This document shows positions 13,101 to 61,174 of a DNA stretch of 64,000 nucleotides, piece by piece. Positions within the stretch are counted from its first letter, which is position 1. Each line of letters opens with the position of its first letter. Origin of the DNA: Eopsaltria australis (Eukaryota > Chordata > Aves > Passeriformes > Petroicidae); assembly GCA_034509425.1 (NCBI GenBank), contig JAVTVJ010000574.1, forward strand, positions 992,001 to 1,056,000, read 5' to 3'. Made by a program: the position numbers and the translations under genes. The notes under the pieces are model-generated. The model worked only from the letters and a program-made list of their open reading frames with translations. It did not search any database and was not told where the DNA came from.

Positions 13101-13480
13101 GCCACTGCCAGCACTGCTCCACATCCCCTGCTGCCCCCTCTGAGCTTCTGCTGCGAGGGAGAAATCAAACAAAAGCTCCTTGGGAATATGTTTAAATGTC
13201 CAGTTCAGGTGAGAGTGCAGGTTAGCAGCTTCTGTGCTGTGGGTTCTCTGGGCAGCTGTGGCAGGAAGGGTGAGAGGAACACTTTGTGGGGAAAGGGACA
13301 AGCAGACTAACTCAGCAGCCTCAGGGTGTTTGAGTGAGTGCATCTGTTTTCCAGAAAGAATCGGAGCCCCCCACCCAGCTGATCCTGAAGGGCAGTGAGG
13401 AAGCTGAGCAGTGTGACCTGAGGGTGGTTGTGACGCCCTCAGAAGAAGTTCTCCAGCCGTGGATTCAAAAAACACTTTAG
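1111..13480 (+). CDS. IL20RB: IL20RB, interleukin-20 receptor subunit beta (whole gene, 7 coding exons)
   Basis: IL20RB is a single-pass class II cytokine receptor that pairs with IL20RA or IL22RA1 to bind IL-19, IL-20 and IL-24 and signal through JAK/STAT3. Seven exons join with matching phases (1,2,1,0,1,0) into 924 nt, or 307 residues plus stop; the human protein is about 311. Visible parts are a hydrophobic leader (residues 5-15), fibronectin-III domain D1 (about 25-125), D2 (about 126-218), a membrane span (223-246) and a short tail (247-307). Cysteine pairs 79/87 and 192/213 fit the family. N-glycosylation sequons lie at Asn70, Asn88 and Asn203. Stretches recalled from human IL20RB and matched here include STNMKH, ATV-Y-LRVRA, TMEPGA-like, CVKAQ and QYSCCPV-VLPDTL. 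The start at 1111 was chosen because the leader follows directly. An in-frame ATG at 1024 with a stronger Kozak context is an alternative. No break was seen. Confidence 0.95.
1169..5643 (+). other. IL20RB intron 1
   Basis: The intron is 4.5 kb, bounded by GTAAAC and TTTTAG. I see AT-rich unique-looking sequence with no recognisable gene, RNA or repeat. Short open frames here lack any family signature. Confidence 0.75.
5644..5770 (+). CDS. IL20RB: IL20RB coding exon 2 (first half of domain D1)
   Basis: The acceptor is a T-rich tract ending TTTTAG at 5643. The exon encodes residues 20-62, including LPAPQSISILSTNMKHFLTW, which matches the start of the ectodomain in mammalian IL20RB, and the Trp44 region typical of D1. 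The donor is GGG|GTAAGT with phase 2. Confidence 0.95.
5771..6441 (+). other. IL20RB intron 2
   Basis: The intron is 0.67 kb, bounded by GTAAGT and CCCCAG. A T-run follows the donor. No other feature is recognised. Confidence 0.85.
6442..6632 (+). CDS. IL20RB: IL20RB coding exon 3 (second half of domain D1)
   Basis: The acceptor is CTCCTCCCCAG. The exon encodes residues 62-126 with the IPISECSL, ITEDISATV and LRVRAELG stretches typical of IL20RB, cysteines 79 and 87, and sequons at Asn70 and Asn88. The donor ACGA|GTGCGT is weaker than the others. A better-looking GTAAAT at 6646 would leave phase 2, which does not join exon 4, so 6632 is preferred. The frame is also open for about 76 codons upstream of the acceptor. 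Confidence 0.93.
6633..9386 (+). other. IL20RB intron 3
   Basis: The intron is 2.75 kb, bounded by GTGCGT and TTGGCAG. No recognised element. The last 450 bases are open in the frame of exon 4. Confidence 0.8.
9387..9511 (+). CDS. IL20RB: IL20RB coding exon 4 (first half of domain D2)
   Basis: The exon encodes residues 126-167, including LADGHHLLVELADMGPSFQF and LLYWKK, which align with the DG-HLVIELEDLGP and AYWRR region of the human protein. The acceptor is GTTGGCAG and the donor AGG|GTGAGT, phase 0. The reading frame is open upstream to 8936 and downstream to 9556, so retained intron would not stop translation at once. Confidence 0.94.
9512..12265 (+). other. IL20RB intron 4
   Basis: The intron is 2.75 kb, bounded by GTGAGT and TGGCAG. 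There are T-runs around 11705-11720, but no gene or repeat family is recognised. Confidence 0.8.
12266..12416 (+). CDS. IL20RB: IL20RB coding exon 5 (second half of domain D2)
   Basis: The exon encodes residues 168-218. It carries HLHTMEAGAEFCVKAQ and FSPTQCV with the conserved cysteine pair 192/213 and a sequon at Asn203. The acceptor is TGTGGCAG and the donor GGG|GTAAGA, phase 1. The pattern closely matches the membrane-proximal fibronectin-III domain of IL20RB. Confidence 0.95.
12688..12833 (+). CDS. IL20RB: IL20RB coding exon 6 (membrane span and juxtamembrane tail)
   Basis: The exon encodes residues 218-266: a hydrophobic span from Trp223 to Trp246, then KISKIFQYSCCPVAVLPDTL, nearly the same as the juxtamembrane segment of human IL20RB. 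The acceptor is ATTTCCAG and the donor CTG|GTAACT, phase 0. This exon is the clearest single identifier of the gene. Confidence 0.97.
12834..13354 (+). other. IL20RB intron 6
   Basis: The intron is 0.52 kb, bounded by GTAACT and TTCCAG. Nothing else is recognised. Intron 5 (12417-12687) is only 271 bases and is equally plain. Confidence 0.85.
13355..13480 (+). CDS. IL20RB: IL20RB coding exon 7 (cytoplasmic tail and stop)
   Basis: The exon encodes residues 267-307 and a TAG stop at 13478-13480. The end SEEVLQPWI resembles the SPEELLRAWI end of the human tail, which supports this as the true last exon. The tail is short, as expected for the accessory chain, and no STAT-docking tyrosine is visible in this exon. 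Confidence 0.93.
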   Translation, partial: KESEPPTQLILKGSEEAEQCDLRVVVTPSEEVLQPWIQKTL

Positions 13481-14531
13481 GGCACCCCAGAAGACAAACA
13501 GCCCCTTTGGAGCATCTTCACCCATCTACAGCAAAAGCAAGTAAAGGTGACAGCTGCCAGTTCCTGTCCTGCCCCTGCACATCCTTACCCAGGAGCAGAC
13601 ATGGGGTGACCCACTCTCCCCTTTTCAGCCACGTTGATGCTCCCAAGGCGGAGCTCACCAGAGCAAGCCATGGAGAGCCCAGTCCTTTAGCTCCAGATCC
13701 TTTCAGCTGCAGTGGTTTTACTTCAGTAAGAGCTTCTTCCATGGCTAAACAAGCTGGAATGACCAGGGGAAAGAGCACAGACCCTGACATGACGTTGCAT
13801 TCTTTGGAAAGGATGTTGGCAGTGAGTGGATGCCACATCCTAACCTGTGCATGTGACAGGTCACAATGTTGGTGCCACCAAAACTTGCAGACAACACCGT
13901 GAGGGGTGCCTGGCTTTCACCAGTGCTCTGGAAGGAGTGATGTGGGAAACAGCCAGATTTCAGAAGTGGTTGGAGGGAGCACTGGGAGCCTCCTGGGGAG
14001 CAGAGTTCTGCAAGACCAGCAGTATCACCAACACTGCACAGCTCCAATATCACCCGGTCAAGGTGTCAAAAATGCAAAAGCTGTGATTACATGAAGGAAA
14101 AAACAGAACCTTTAGAGTGAAGAAAATTAGGGGTGAATTGTTTAAATGTGAGAGGACTGAAGTGGAGAAAAGACAGAGGCTCCAGAAACAGTGAAAGAAA
14201 TGGGGAAAGAGAGTAAAAGATGTGTGAAGAGTGGTCAGGGCTGTCCCGGGTGCCTGCTGGGTATCCCTGTGGTTCAACACCACACCTGAAGCAGGACAAT
14301 GATTATTTCACACAAGGATGTGTTGCTGCAGTCAGGAGGGCCAGAGTGAGGGACAAATGCAGTGCTGATCTTGGCAAACAGAGGAATATCAGCCTGTGTG
14401 GATCAAGCATCACAGCATCACCATTTAGTGACTATTCCAGGTCTGACAACACCATTATCCTCCAGGCACCTTGTCCTCTTAGGGGAGGAAATTGCAAAAG
14501 ACAAGACAAATTCCTTCTAAATACAAATAAA
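13481..14531 (+). other. IL20RB: IL20RB 3' UTR candidate with polyadenylation signal
   Basis: This is non-coding sequence after the IL20RB stop. The first canonical AATAAA I find downstream is at 14526-14531, which would give a 3' UTR of about 1.05 kb. Other signals could be used, so the end is a guess. Confidence 0.4.
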
Positions 14532-15540
14532 ATACAGATTTTGTGTATATTGCAATTATGGCTGCCACACTGGAAAAAAGTCACTTATCACCTATTAGGC
14601 AGAGACTCGTGTCAGCAGAGGATGAAAAGACATTGATCTGAGAAGCTTTTTTCAGAAGCTGTCTGTGGTTTTAATGAAATGTGAGACATCTCGAAGAACG
14701 TACCTTTTCCAGTTTCATTCTTGCAGCCTTGTGTGAGGCCATCGGGTGGCAACAAAGCACCGTGGAAAAGCAGAAGTGACTCAGGAGTCTGTACCTGTGT
14801 CCTGAGGAGGCAATGCTCACCCTGGCTCCTGGCCAGCACCTCATTCTCGTGTTGCAGCCCACTTGCTTGGTTTATTCCTGTCTCATCAGCTTCTGTCTGG
14901 ACAATATTGGAGTGTAGTGCTTTGGTGTTGAATTGTAAGATTGATATTGCTGAATATTGAACAAATTACAGGGTGAGAAAATCCGTGCAGGTCTGGGCAT
15001 TGAAGGCTCAGCGTTCGTTATTAGTTTGTTGATAATTAGCTGGGGAATGCCTGGCTGCAAGCACCCATGAGATGCTGGGACTGGAGATGATTTGGAAGCA
15101 AAGAGGAAAAGGGCATTTTCATGGGCTGGTATGAGAAGGGTCTCACCCTCCCTAAACCAAGGTGGGGAGGCAAGCAGTGAGTGATTGTGGCAGTGAGCTG
15201 CAGAGTGTTTGGGGAGCTCAGACAGCACACAGCTTCAGCTCCTTGCAGGGTCAGGTGCTCTTTGTCAAGCATCCCTTTACACAGCTTTGCCCAGGGTGTG
15301 AATTTTCAAGAGCAGCTCCACATCACAGAGGCCTCGGCAGTGGGGCTGCTTTAGGGAGCTCATGTGCCTCACATTTATCCTTATTTTACACCCCATTGAT
15401 TCAGATGAGCTCAGTGCCTTGATTTCTAAACACCCCACAGGGGTGTCCCCAGTCAGAAATTGTCCTCTGGCTTGTCCATTCCATAGGTCCAAGAGACCTC
15501 AGCAACTCCTCCTCTCTCTTCCCCTGACACTGCTGCATTA

Positions 15541-15672
15541 TCAGAATCACAGAATCAGAATATTCTGAGCTGGAAGGCACCCACAGGACAAACAAATCCT
15601 GTAGTCCATATAGGGATCAAACCCACAATCTTGGCATTATTGGCACCATCCTCTAACCAGCTATGGCAGCAC
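15541..15672 (-). mobile_element. tRNA-Ile-derived SINE with CR1-like tail (TguSINE1-like)
   Basis: Read on the - strand, 15672-15601 resembles a decayed tRNA-Ile: a GGTTAGAG stretch from the A-box region, an anticodon-loop region with AATAATGCC, and a B box GGTTTGATCCC (+ strand 15613-15623). The adjoining 15600-15541 resembles the 3' end of a CR1 element, ending in the repeated TGATTCTG motif. A tRNA-Ile head fused to a CR1 tail is the described structure of TguSINE1 from zebra finch. The head has deletions, so this is an old inactive copy, not a tRNA gene. Confidence 0.75.
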
Positions 15673-18600
15673 CAGCAACTGTTCAGGGATTTATAGAAAA
15701 GAAAGGAAATAAAGGGCCATTGAATGTGAAGGGCTTTTTGAAAATTATTTTAATGCATATTTTCCAGCTGCACATTAAGCACGGAGCATATGTTTCTTTC
15801 TCACTTGCAATAACAGATTTTATGTCCTTCCTCATTGCCAATAAAGCAGTTAAACTGTTGCAGAAAACTGCACAGACAACATTAAACAAAAGAAACACCC
15901 GAGAAAAAATTCTTACAATGGGGACACGGGAGGGAACTGTGTAAGTGCCACTGCTACCTTAACAGACTATTCTCAATTTACATCAGGGTATTCCACTTTA
16001 TGGCAGCTTGAAGCCAAATTTAAGATGGTGATTGAAAAATCCTCATAAACCTTCTCATTTTGAAGAATGTGCTGCATTTTGCTAAGCCTGAAAATCATGG
16101 CAGAGAACAAGAGCAATTCCCCTGCTCTCCATGTACACAGGAGCAGGGTGGCATTAGCTGCCATCACTGACTCCTTAATCCATTTTCCTGCTATCCCACA
16201 GTTAATTTTGGCATGGCAAACACTGCCTTTGATAACTGATTTTGCTCCCACCACCACAATACCACCTTGCAAAGAAGGCCCAGAGCAGTCGCCACAGTGA
16301 AGGATCTGTACAGATGAACTTTGCTCTGTTCCTTTCCCTTCATGAGGTACTAAGTGGCTCCATTTCTTTCAAAACAAACTTTTCTACTCGTCTCAAAAGG
16401 TGTTGCATGGAAATAAAGCACAGACCTGTGTCGTCTTTGGAGTGAGTTTTGCTTTTGTGCTACGTCACCCGTGGGATGTGACTCCAAAAACCCAACCTTT
16501 TTGTGAAGACTTTGTAAGAACAGAAGAAATTATAATTAGATCAGTTTTCAAAGAACAAATTATGAAGATCAGCATAAAAACTGTTGATTACCTGAGCATT
16601 TGAGCAGAGTTACATCTTGCTGCATTGACAAGAAAGCAAGGAATTCAATTATCTGTTCCATGGCACTAACTGGCTGGAATATAGGTTAATTTTTTCCCTC
16701 TGAAGTATATTTCATTAGAAGTATATTGCTTTTTGCAATTTTTATCCAGTCCAGCATTTCCCTCTCCAATCAAACTGAGATCTTTAACTTGATAAATTGC
16801 CATCTTAGGTGTTTCCTGCATTATTACTTTATGCTCTCTTTCCTTATAAAATCCAGAAGTAACCAAAAGCACTACTTTGACTGCAAATCAGTTCAGTTTC
16901 TTGTGAAGGTGGAACTGCAAATGAACTGCTACAAAAATAATACCCATCCAAACCAGAGACAGATATTTATTGTTTAAAGAATTTGCCTACAGATGATTAT
17001 GTTGCTATTACAGTGCAAAACTGCAGAAACAGAAAATTACTCAGTTCACATCTCTTCTGGTGTTTCTCAATAAATGGAACTATAAAAAACAATTCAGAAA
17101 TTACTAAATCAAGATATCAAAGCAATTAAAAGATGGCAAGGTTAAGTGAAATTACCCAAGTAAATACTGCACAGAGAGCCCTAATTTGGTTTCCTACAGT
17201 GCATGGGTTATAATTTAGCTGTTAATCTGAGGATTTTAATGTCCATGATTTGCTTGGGATCACCTCAGACCTTCATTAAAAGCCAAGGACACGCTGTCCC
17301 AGGGCAGAGAGTGGTGCCACCACAGACACCCTGCTCACCCCACAGCCCCAGCCCCAGCCAGGGGTGGCAGCAGCTTCCACTGATTTTCACATCCTCAGTG
17401 CTGGAATGGAGCAGGGGCATGAGGACACTGCCAGCCTGAGCTCTGCTGATGTGCTGCATTTAATGGTGTGAAGGGCTGACTTGAGGAGGGTCTGATTTTT
17501 TTAAAAAAATTTATATTATTCTTTCTTTGATCAGACATGAATCAAGAGCATGAGGCCTGTTTAAAGACCAAGCAGAGGTTTAAGTCAATACATTCTACCT
17601 GCCAAACAATTCACATCTGGCAGAACTATTTTAACTGAATGCTCTGTATCTGAATCAATCCTGCAGTCTCTGTTAAGGGTGTTGTATTAACACACACAAA
17701 TAGCAGGATCTGTGAAACCTGAATGATTTGGGCACTCCCAGTAGAGCCCTTGGTGGAGGAAAGGAAACTCTTCAAAGAGGCACACAACCTTAGAGGTCAA
17801 GTGGAGAGGTAGAGTTCCCTACCTGAGACCTTGCAGGATACCAAGAATAGAAAGGACTTTTCCCCATCCAAAACTCAGTCAAGGAAGGGTTTGGAAAGAG
17901 GAAATATTCATGACCAGCCGTGAAGCTGGAAATACAGCTCCCAAGCTGAGCAGTCAGTATGATACTCCTGAACTTCTTCCTCCTGTAGTTTCATTCCCAT
18001 TTAAGTTCCAGAAGATTCATAACATCTTTCGTTTGAAGGATTGCTCTCTCATTTTGCCCCTTTGCTGAGGCCAGAGAGTTCATGCAGACCTGTGAGAGTG
18101 GTCTTTGATACCAGCTGCAGCTCTATAGTTTTTGTCATATTGTGATCTCCAGACCAGCCTTCCACTGCACCATCCCTCCCTTCTCTCTGCTGCTCTTTCG
18201 TTCTGCTGCGTGTCCTGCTCGTCCTCCAGGTTGCTCATATATCTCCTCCCTCCTGCTGCTCTCCAGACAGGCTGATGGCTAACATTTTCCCTCTTTCTGC
18301 CAAGTCCTGGCCTTGACTCCCTCTTCTGCCATCTGCTACAACTTCATTGTGAAATCTGACATTGTTCCCAACACTCTGCTGGGTTTGGTGCTGCCTCCAA
18401 AGTCCCGCAGTTTGGAGGATGTCTCTCCCCGTGACACTGTGTGTCATTTTGGGACAGTCTTACCCGGGCCTTCTCAGGCAGTTTGGCATTTTCTTAGTCA
18501 CTCTTGCACACTCATTCACTGATCCTGTGATGCTCTGTGAAATGCTGTCCCCAGCCAGGCAGGAACTCTCCGTGCACCCGCCTGTCATCCGCCTGCTGAC

Positions 18601-21600
18601 CTTTTCTCTTCCCCTTGGAACAGTTATGCAATTACCTGGCTGTGCTCTGGAGAGGCTTCTTTGCCACTCGGTTTTGCTTTCAATATTGATCTCTTGATTT
18701 TTAGTTTGGTTGCTTCATCTCCTGCTCTGCTCCTGGGGGAGAGATTTCTGCTCACATTGAGGTTTGCTACTGAAATGTTTAAACCTGCCGGCTGCACGGA
18801 TAAATTTGCTGTGTTCTATAACTTCTCTCTCAGTGCAGGCCAAATGTAGTGTCCTGTTACATTCAGCTGCCAGAGCCAACCTGACCATCCTGCCTTCAAA
18901 CCCTGCCCTCACCTTCAGCATCACTGCCCTGGTGGGATCACAGGCACATCCCAGGGACTCTTGATGCCCTGGCTTGGAAAACACCCCCAGTGACACCGTG
19001 TGCACCCTTTTTTCTTCAAGTCTGCATGGCCCCATCAAAAAGCCATCCCTGCACATAAGCAGCCTCTCCTTTCTGCTCTGCTCAAGTCTGTTTTCCCAAG
19101 TGCATTTTGCACAGTGTCCAATTTCTGCAGAAAATACACAGAAAGATGAAGCTCCACATACAGAGCTTGCTCAAACAAATCTCCCTGATCACTCCTTTCT
19201 GAACTAAAATCCCACTGCAAATCATAATCTACCACTTAAAATGCCTGGACATATGGATGAATCCTAATTATGGGGAAAAAATACATGGACATACAAATAA
19301 GCAACATTATTCTTCATATAAATGACACCAAATGCACTCAGTTTACTCCTTTGCTAGGCAGAAACTGAGAACTACAGACATTTAAATATTCTAGCTTCTG
19401 TTCCTAAAAATATATTGATAAGAGAAGGGAAAAAATGTCTTTAAAAACACAATAAGGAAGTAATATAAATTAATTCCTCTGTAGTTAGCGGATTAGGAGC
19501 TTCCAAAAGCACACTGGGATGTGACAATATATAACTTAATATGAATATGGAAATCAGATGCCTGGGTTCTAGAAGAGCATGTCTGGGTAATGAACCCTTT
19601 GACATTTCTCAGCAGTGCTCTGTTTGTTGTGGCCACTTTTGCTCTGGGGCTGCTTTCATGCCAGGCCAGGGTGCCCAGGAATATTGAAGGACTCAGAAGC
19701 TGCCATTAAGGCTTTGATGTGCAAGAATGCTTCTTTAATTGCAGCAATAAAGAATGAAGTGGTTCTGCTTTTAGAGTTCTTCTTAAGTGGGCCTGTAGCT
19801 TCTTGTAATACCTTAGACATATCAAAGTTAGCCTTAACAAAGAGAACTAAATATTAATTAAACTTTCATCTTAATCCAATCCAACTGTCAATTGTGAGGA
19901 AATAATTCTTGTAACTCTAAGACAGAAAAATTTCTAATTCAGGATGAAAAGTAGGATAGCATTACACTTCATTCACTCCCACCACAGGTGGGCACATGTC
20001 AATAACTTGTTGGGAGTTTCCTCGGGAATGTTGTGCTTGCTCAGCCCTGACCTTTTGGACTGCCTCTTCAGGCAGCTCAGCCACTCAGCTCTCCCATACA
20101 CCAATCAAGACATGACTCAGACCTATCACTTCTTTTCATCTCCCTTCCTCTCCACCAGCTGCTGGAAGAACTAAATGCAGATAGCAGATCAGTACAAATC
20201 TGCTGGCATGGCAGTCCCACCCGGGTTTGACACAAAGAGCAGTGCTGGATGGTGAATCTGCTGCTCTTTGGCACAGCCAGGGGCTGCAGGGACCCTGTGT
20301 GTCACAGGAGGGTGCCTGCAGTCCCTGAGTGGCCCAGCCCTGCTGTCCCAGCCAGGACAAGCAGTGCTGACCACTGACCACAACACCCAGAGCAGCTCCT
20401 CTGGAGAGGGCACTCAGGGATGCCTTGTCTACTGCCCAGTGACACTGGACCAAGGAAATTTTTATGGGAGAGGCAACAGTTTATTTTACCACTTCCATTT
20501 CTGTCAAGACTACTAAAGGTCTTTGCTACAGTACTGTCAGAAACCATTTTTTGCCTGGTTGGTTTAGGAACAGGGAGAATTTCCTGAGCAATCTTCTTGT
20601 CCTTGCCTAAATGCCCACAAGCACAGCACATGAAAGACATGCTCCAAGTCATAAGTTAAACTGAAGACCAAGATTTCCCGTGGTATCAATATTCAGCTCA
20701 CCTTCAAATGGAGCCCAGGGGGCTCCCCGTTTGCTGAGGGCTTAATTTCTGTGAGAAAATCAGGATTGTGTCTCAGCAGCATCCCTGAGATGAGCAGGAC
20801 TGTACAGCCCAGGCTGTGTGCTCAGAGTGCCAAGCATCACTGCTGAACACAGACTGCTCCGGGTCAGAGCTCCAGGGAAAAGATAAAAACTGGGGTGAAC
20901 ATGGCAAAAGGGAGCCTGGGTCTGGAGTGGAGAGAACACAAACTGCTCACAGTTGGGTAACACAATCTGGGGGAAATATGGACAGGATCTCCATCCCAAC
21001 CCTCTTCTCCAAATATAAAAATAAAACCTGTTAAGTGACTGAGGTAAGGAGAAACTTCCATTTTGCTGGGCAGAGGGGAGACAGGAGGTGTATTGGGGGC
21101 ACAGCAATAATTCATATTTATGAATTAATTTAAGAGAACAAGAGAAAGATGAGCCATGCAGAATTCTATGTCAAGGGAGGAAAATTCCAACTAGAAAAGG
21201 AGATTTTGAGCTGTTTGCAAGACAAATGAATTGAACAAGGGAATCCTGTGGCTCTGTGGTGCTGAGGAAAAGCAAAGAGGAGCTGCCAGGAGGGGTCCAG
21301 TCCAAAGTGGCAGGAGGAGCCGGGAAGTCCAGTCCAGTGACAGCTGAAAAGGACAAAATAAACACATGAAGAAGCTCAGGAGGACAGAACTGTAAAAAAT
21401 GAGAATTTAAATAGCAGCTACAGGGGGTTTAAAATGTTGATTTAAATCCAACATATAACCCCATGTGTTTGACACTGCTGGTTCCAAAAAAACACCCAGA
21501 CTGAGCTCACCATATCCCCATCAGCACCAGAGCACCCAAAAGTAGGGCTTCCTCTCATTTTAGTGAATGGTGCCTCTGTTTTCCACTAGTGAGAAACAGA

Positions 21601-24118
21601 GCCTGATTGAAAGATTCCTTTTGCAAAAGCTGTCATTATTTTAAATCCTCCGGGTCAAATTCTTTTTGTACACAAGTAAATACCAAGTAATAACAATTTA
21701 CACTGATCCTATAAGAAATACTAAAGGGAAAAGGGTTATCTATAACCTGTGAAGGTATTTTTTTCTCACAACATGAGAGAAAAGTTATTGCTGCAAAAGG
21801 GTTTTTAAAGATTCTTGTAGCCACAACCTGAAAACTACTTCTCTGTAGCATTCAAACCCTTCTATGTTATCATAAAAGATAAAACCACATAAATACTACT
21901 TAATCCAGGCATCTGAACTGCCTTCTGCAACATATGTATGATCTTTCTGTTTTTATACACAACAAATCTGATAAACAGAGATTACATAAAGAGAAGTCAT
22001 TGGAGTATTATGGCATGAGCATAGCACAGAATAGTTTCCTTCTTTTCAAGTAATCCCAACTTATGCAGCAATGAAAAAAAAACCCTGACTTCCTTTAGGA
22101 AAAAGAAAATTATTCATTTAAAAAATTCTCTGACTGAGCATACTTTGTATTTTTAAATGCTTGAGATTCTAAAACTCTGTATCACAAAAGAAACCAAATT
22201 AATGCCTTATTTTGCCCTTTTTTTTTTTTAAATTTACTGCCACCCTGTCTGTTCTACACAGCTTTGCCAGCCTGAAAAACAAGAATGAAGAAGATAAGGA
22301 GGAACAGAAATAGAAATATCTATTAGGATTAGGAGTAAAAGCTAAATGTAAGTATTTAGTACAAAATTATCCCAGATAACAGAAGTCTTGGATGCCCACC
22401 CCTCAGGGAGACGGGCACGGGGAGAAGCAGAGTGTGCAGGCGTTGGTGCTGCAGGCCAGCAAACACAATCCACAGGGCAAGGGGTAGAGAAAATTTGTGA
22501 GAAAAGAGCTGTAAAGGCCTGTATTCACACTTGCAGAAGTGTGATGATTCAGATGCTGGCAGCCACTTGAAAGGCAGTCCTGAAGAGCAGCACCAGCTTC
22601 CTTGTGAAGGCTTTCTGACAAAGTTTCAAGTGCTTTGTTTATTCCTCTTAGCAAGTGAAAAACCCTGAGAAACACAGGAACACCACAAACACCTCACTGA
22701 GTAAATGTCCTGCAACATAAAAATAATTGAAGTAGTAATCCCGTGGTCCTCTGAATAGCTATCACCTCGATTTCTTGCAGGCAATTAAAGGAAAGAATGC
22801 TAATTATTCGGCTGCAAGATGTAATGGTGAAAGGGCTGGGACAGGGAGAGGTGCTATGCAATTCCAACAGGACAAGGAGAGGCACTCTGCTAGTGCAGAC
22901 CACAGGGAAAACCTGGCACTGGGGAGGTGGAGCTCATCAGGCACAGGCAGGAGCAGGCAAGGCAAAGGCTCTTGGGTACAAAGTTATTTCACCAAACTTG
23001 CAGAGCTGCCATCACAATTGTTCTCACTGTGAGCCCTGTGAGGTTTCTCACAAAAGTTTTCTATTGACTTTCCAGTTTGTTTATAACAAAAAAATGACCA
23101 AAGCCAAGTGAGTGTAGAAACAGTGGACAATTTCATCAACAGCTGGGCTCAGACATTTGGGACAGGCACCAAAAAGAGCCACAATGAGTCCTGTGGCTAC
23201 CTGTGAGGGGGCATCAAGAAGGCAGGAACAGGTCCTGGAAGCCTTAAGGAGAAACTTCACCTCATCCTCCCTGGCTTTCTGAAGGAGAAAGCTTCTGGAG
23301 GAGCTGCCGCCCGTGCCACGTCTGCAGGCAGCCAAGCACAGCACGAGCTCTGCCTGTGGGCTCCATGAGCACTGTCCTGTCTGGGAGTGAGCCTGCTTGG
23401 CCATCTGGGTATTTCCAGGGCTTGCTGGAAAGCCACTGCTGGGCTGCTCTGAGAGTCCACCAGAGTCCCCAGGGCCCTTGCAGGGAGCCCAAACTGGAAA
23501 CACCACTCAGAGGGCACAAACAGCTTCTTCACCACAGAAAATTGCATTCATCTACCAAGGGACAGAACTCTGGTGTGACAAGTGTGGCCAGCCTCAGTGT
23601 TGGGGTCTCACGGGTTGTGCCTCCACCAACATCATGTTCCCTGCTCCTCACAGCACTCAGTGCTCACCACAGAGTTCTGAGCAATGTGCAGAGGTCAGAA
23701 ACTCTACAAGCCAGCTGGGCATCGTGAGAGGACAAAACTCTTCTCTTTGGAAATGGGATATTGAGAATTAAGCACTCCCTGCTCTCAGCATTGCCATCTG
23801 GTGAGTAGAGCTCAGGGTTTGCTCTAATTAGTTCTGTCCGTCTGCACAAAGCAGGACCTACAAAATTTTCTCCAGATGCACTTCGACCAAAACATCCGTG
23901 AGCGCTGTGTCTGGGAATAAAGCCTGGGAAAGGGGCTCTGCTTGGTGTTGTGAAAGATGTGGGTTTCACACATCACACACTTTCACATCTAAAATCCTCT
24001 GGGGCTGCTGGAGCAAGCGTCTGAAGAAAGAGATTTACACCATTATGCCGAAAGCAGAATCAGCCCCTGGATTTACTACTCTGTAGCTCAGAGCAGAAAC
24101 GCTAAAGTACCACTCCAT

Positions 24119-24141
24119 CCCTCCTCCTCCTCCTCCTCCTG
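24119..24141 (+). repeat. (CTC)n microsatellite
   Basis: A run of about seven CTC units lies just upstream of the GSG1L CpG-rich region. Confidence 0.9.
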
Positions 24142-24199
24142 GACGAATCTCTACCCTGTGGCATATGAAAAATGCCTTCCACATCTCCACATCATAATA

Positions 24200-59918
<35,719 letters not shown>

Positions 59919-60859
59919 TAAGTGGCACCCCCAGTTCGTCTCTTTTCTCTTTGGAGCTGTTCCAGCAGCCTGTTGGGAGGTTGCACGTTCACCTCCAGTT
60001 GCCAGGCACACGCCTGTGGATTTCCAGCTGCCAAAGCTGCAGGAGCACAGGCCCCCAGGGCCGTGCAGATTTTGAGGTGTGGGGGACAGTTCTGGGTGGC
60101 TGTGCAGCAGCAGCTGTGCTATCAGCAGGTACAGAGCATTTGTAAATAAACAGCACCCACAATTACCAACACAGATTGAGCACTCTCATTAAAGTTCAAT
60201 TTAGGAACATAATTGCCATGGCATTTCTGAGACTTTTAGCTTTTTTTTCCCCCTCGTTTTTAATTAATGTCTCAGTTGAACCTTCTGGTGCAGCTTTAAG
60301 CACAACTGCAGAGGAAGGTGCAGTGCTCCTGGCATGATGAGACTTCCCTGTGGATCATGGGGAGAAGGCTTGGCAAAATGGACATGGTATATTTTTTTTT
60401 ACCTTTCCCATTTATCTTCTAAAATCACATTAAACTAATTTGGCCCAGACACAGCAACTGTGCTATATTGCTTGCAAGTTTATAAGAAGCTTACCAAGAG
60501 CAGAAGGCTGTGGAGAATAAAAATACCTGCAAACAACATCCCCATTCCTCCAGAGGCATCAGCCTCTTTGGGTGGATAGGGAAAATACTTTCTTCTTGTC
60601 ATTTCTAAATATAGCACATTATTTTCTTTCCATCTCAAAGCAAAGACAACAATCTTTGCTAACACCAATAAATAAATACAAATACTTCTTAGGCACAGCA
60701 CTGCAGGGAATTATTAGTCTTTCCTTCTCATCTCTTTATTCTGTGTTTCATAGGAGGAGTTACTACCATTTTAGAAACACGTTACAAAATACAAATCACA
60801 TTATATTTAAAATGCAGCTTATTTGGTGTCTCAATAATGAATATTTATTGCATGTGATA

Positions 60860-60965
60860 ATGGACTTATAAATATGTTGCATTCACGTATTTATAATATT
60901 TATATTAATATTTATAACAACTCTGTCACAATAATTGTATAATTTTCAATATATTTAAATAATAA
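60860..60965 (+). repeat. AT-rich stretch
   Basis: Nearly all A and T, with imperfect TATTTATAAT-like repeats. Confidence 0.8.
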
Positions 60966-61174
60966 GGCGTATTTGTCTTCAGTAATCTATTTGTTAATTT
61001 GCTGCAATACTCAAACTTCGAAATGCTGTTAAGTGTCTTGCATGATAAACACTCATTAGATTATTCTCCTTCATCTTGTGCAAGCAAGGAGCTCCTGTGG
61101 CTCAGAGTGGGCACCAGGGTCCCTCAGGGCATCCTGAGCTCTCCCTGAGCCCACTCATCCCACACACGCTCTGT

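Noticed and set aside
15601..15672. tRNA-Ile gene on the - strand
   Set aside because: The A-box region has deletions, the acceptor stem cannot pair, and a CR1-like tail is attached, so it is a SINE head.
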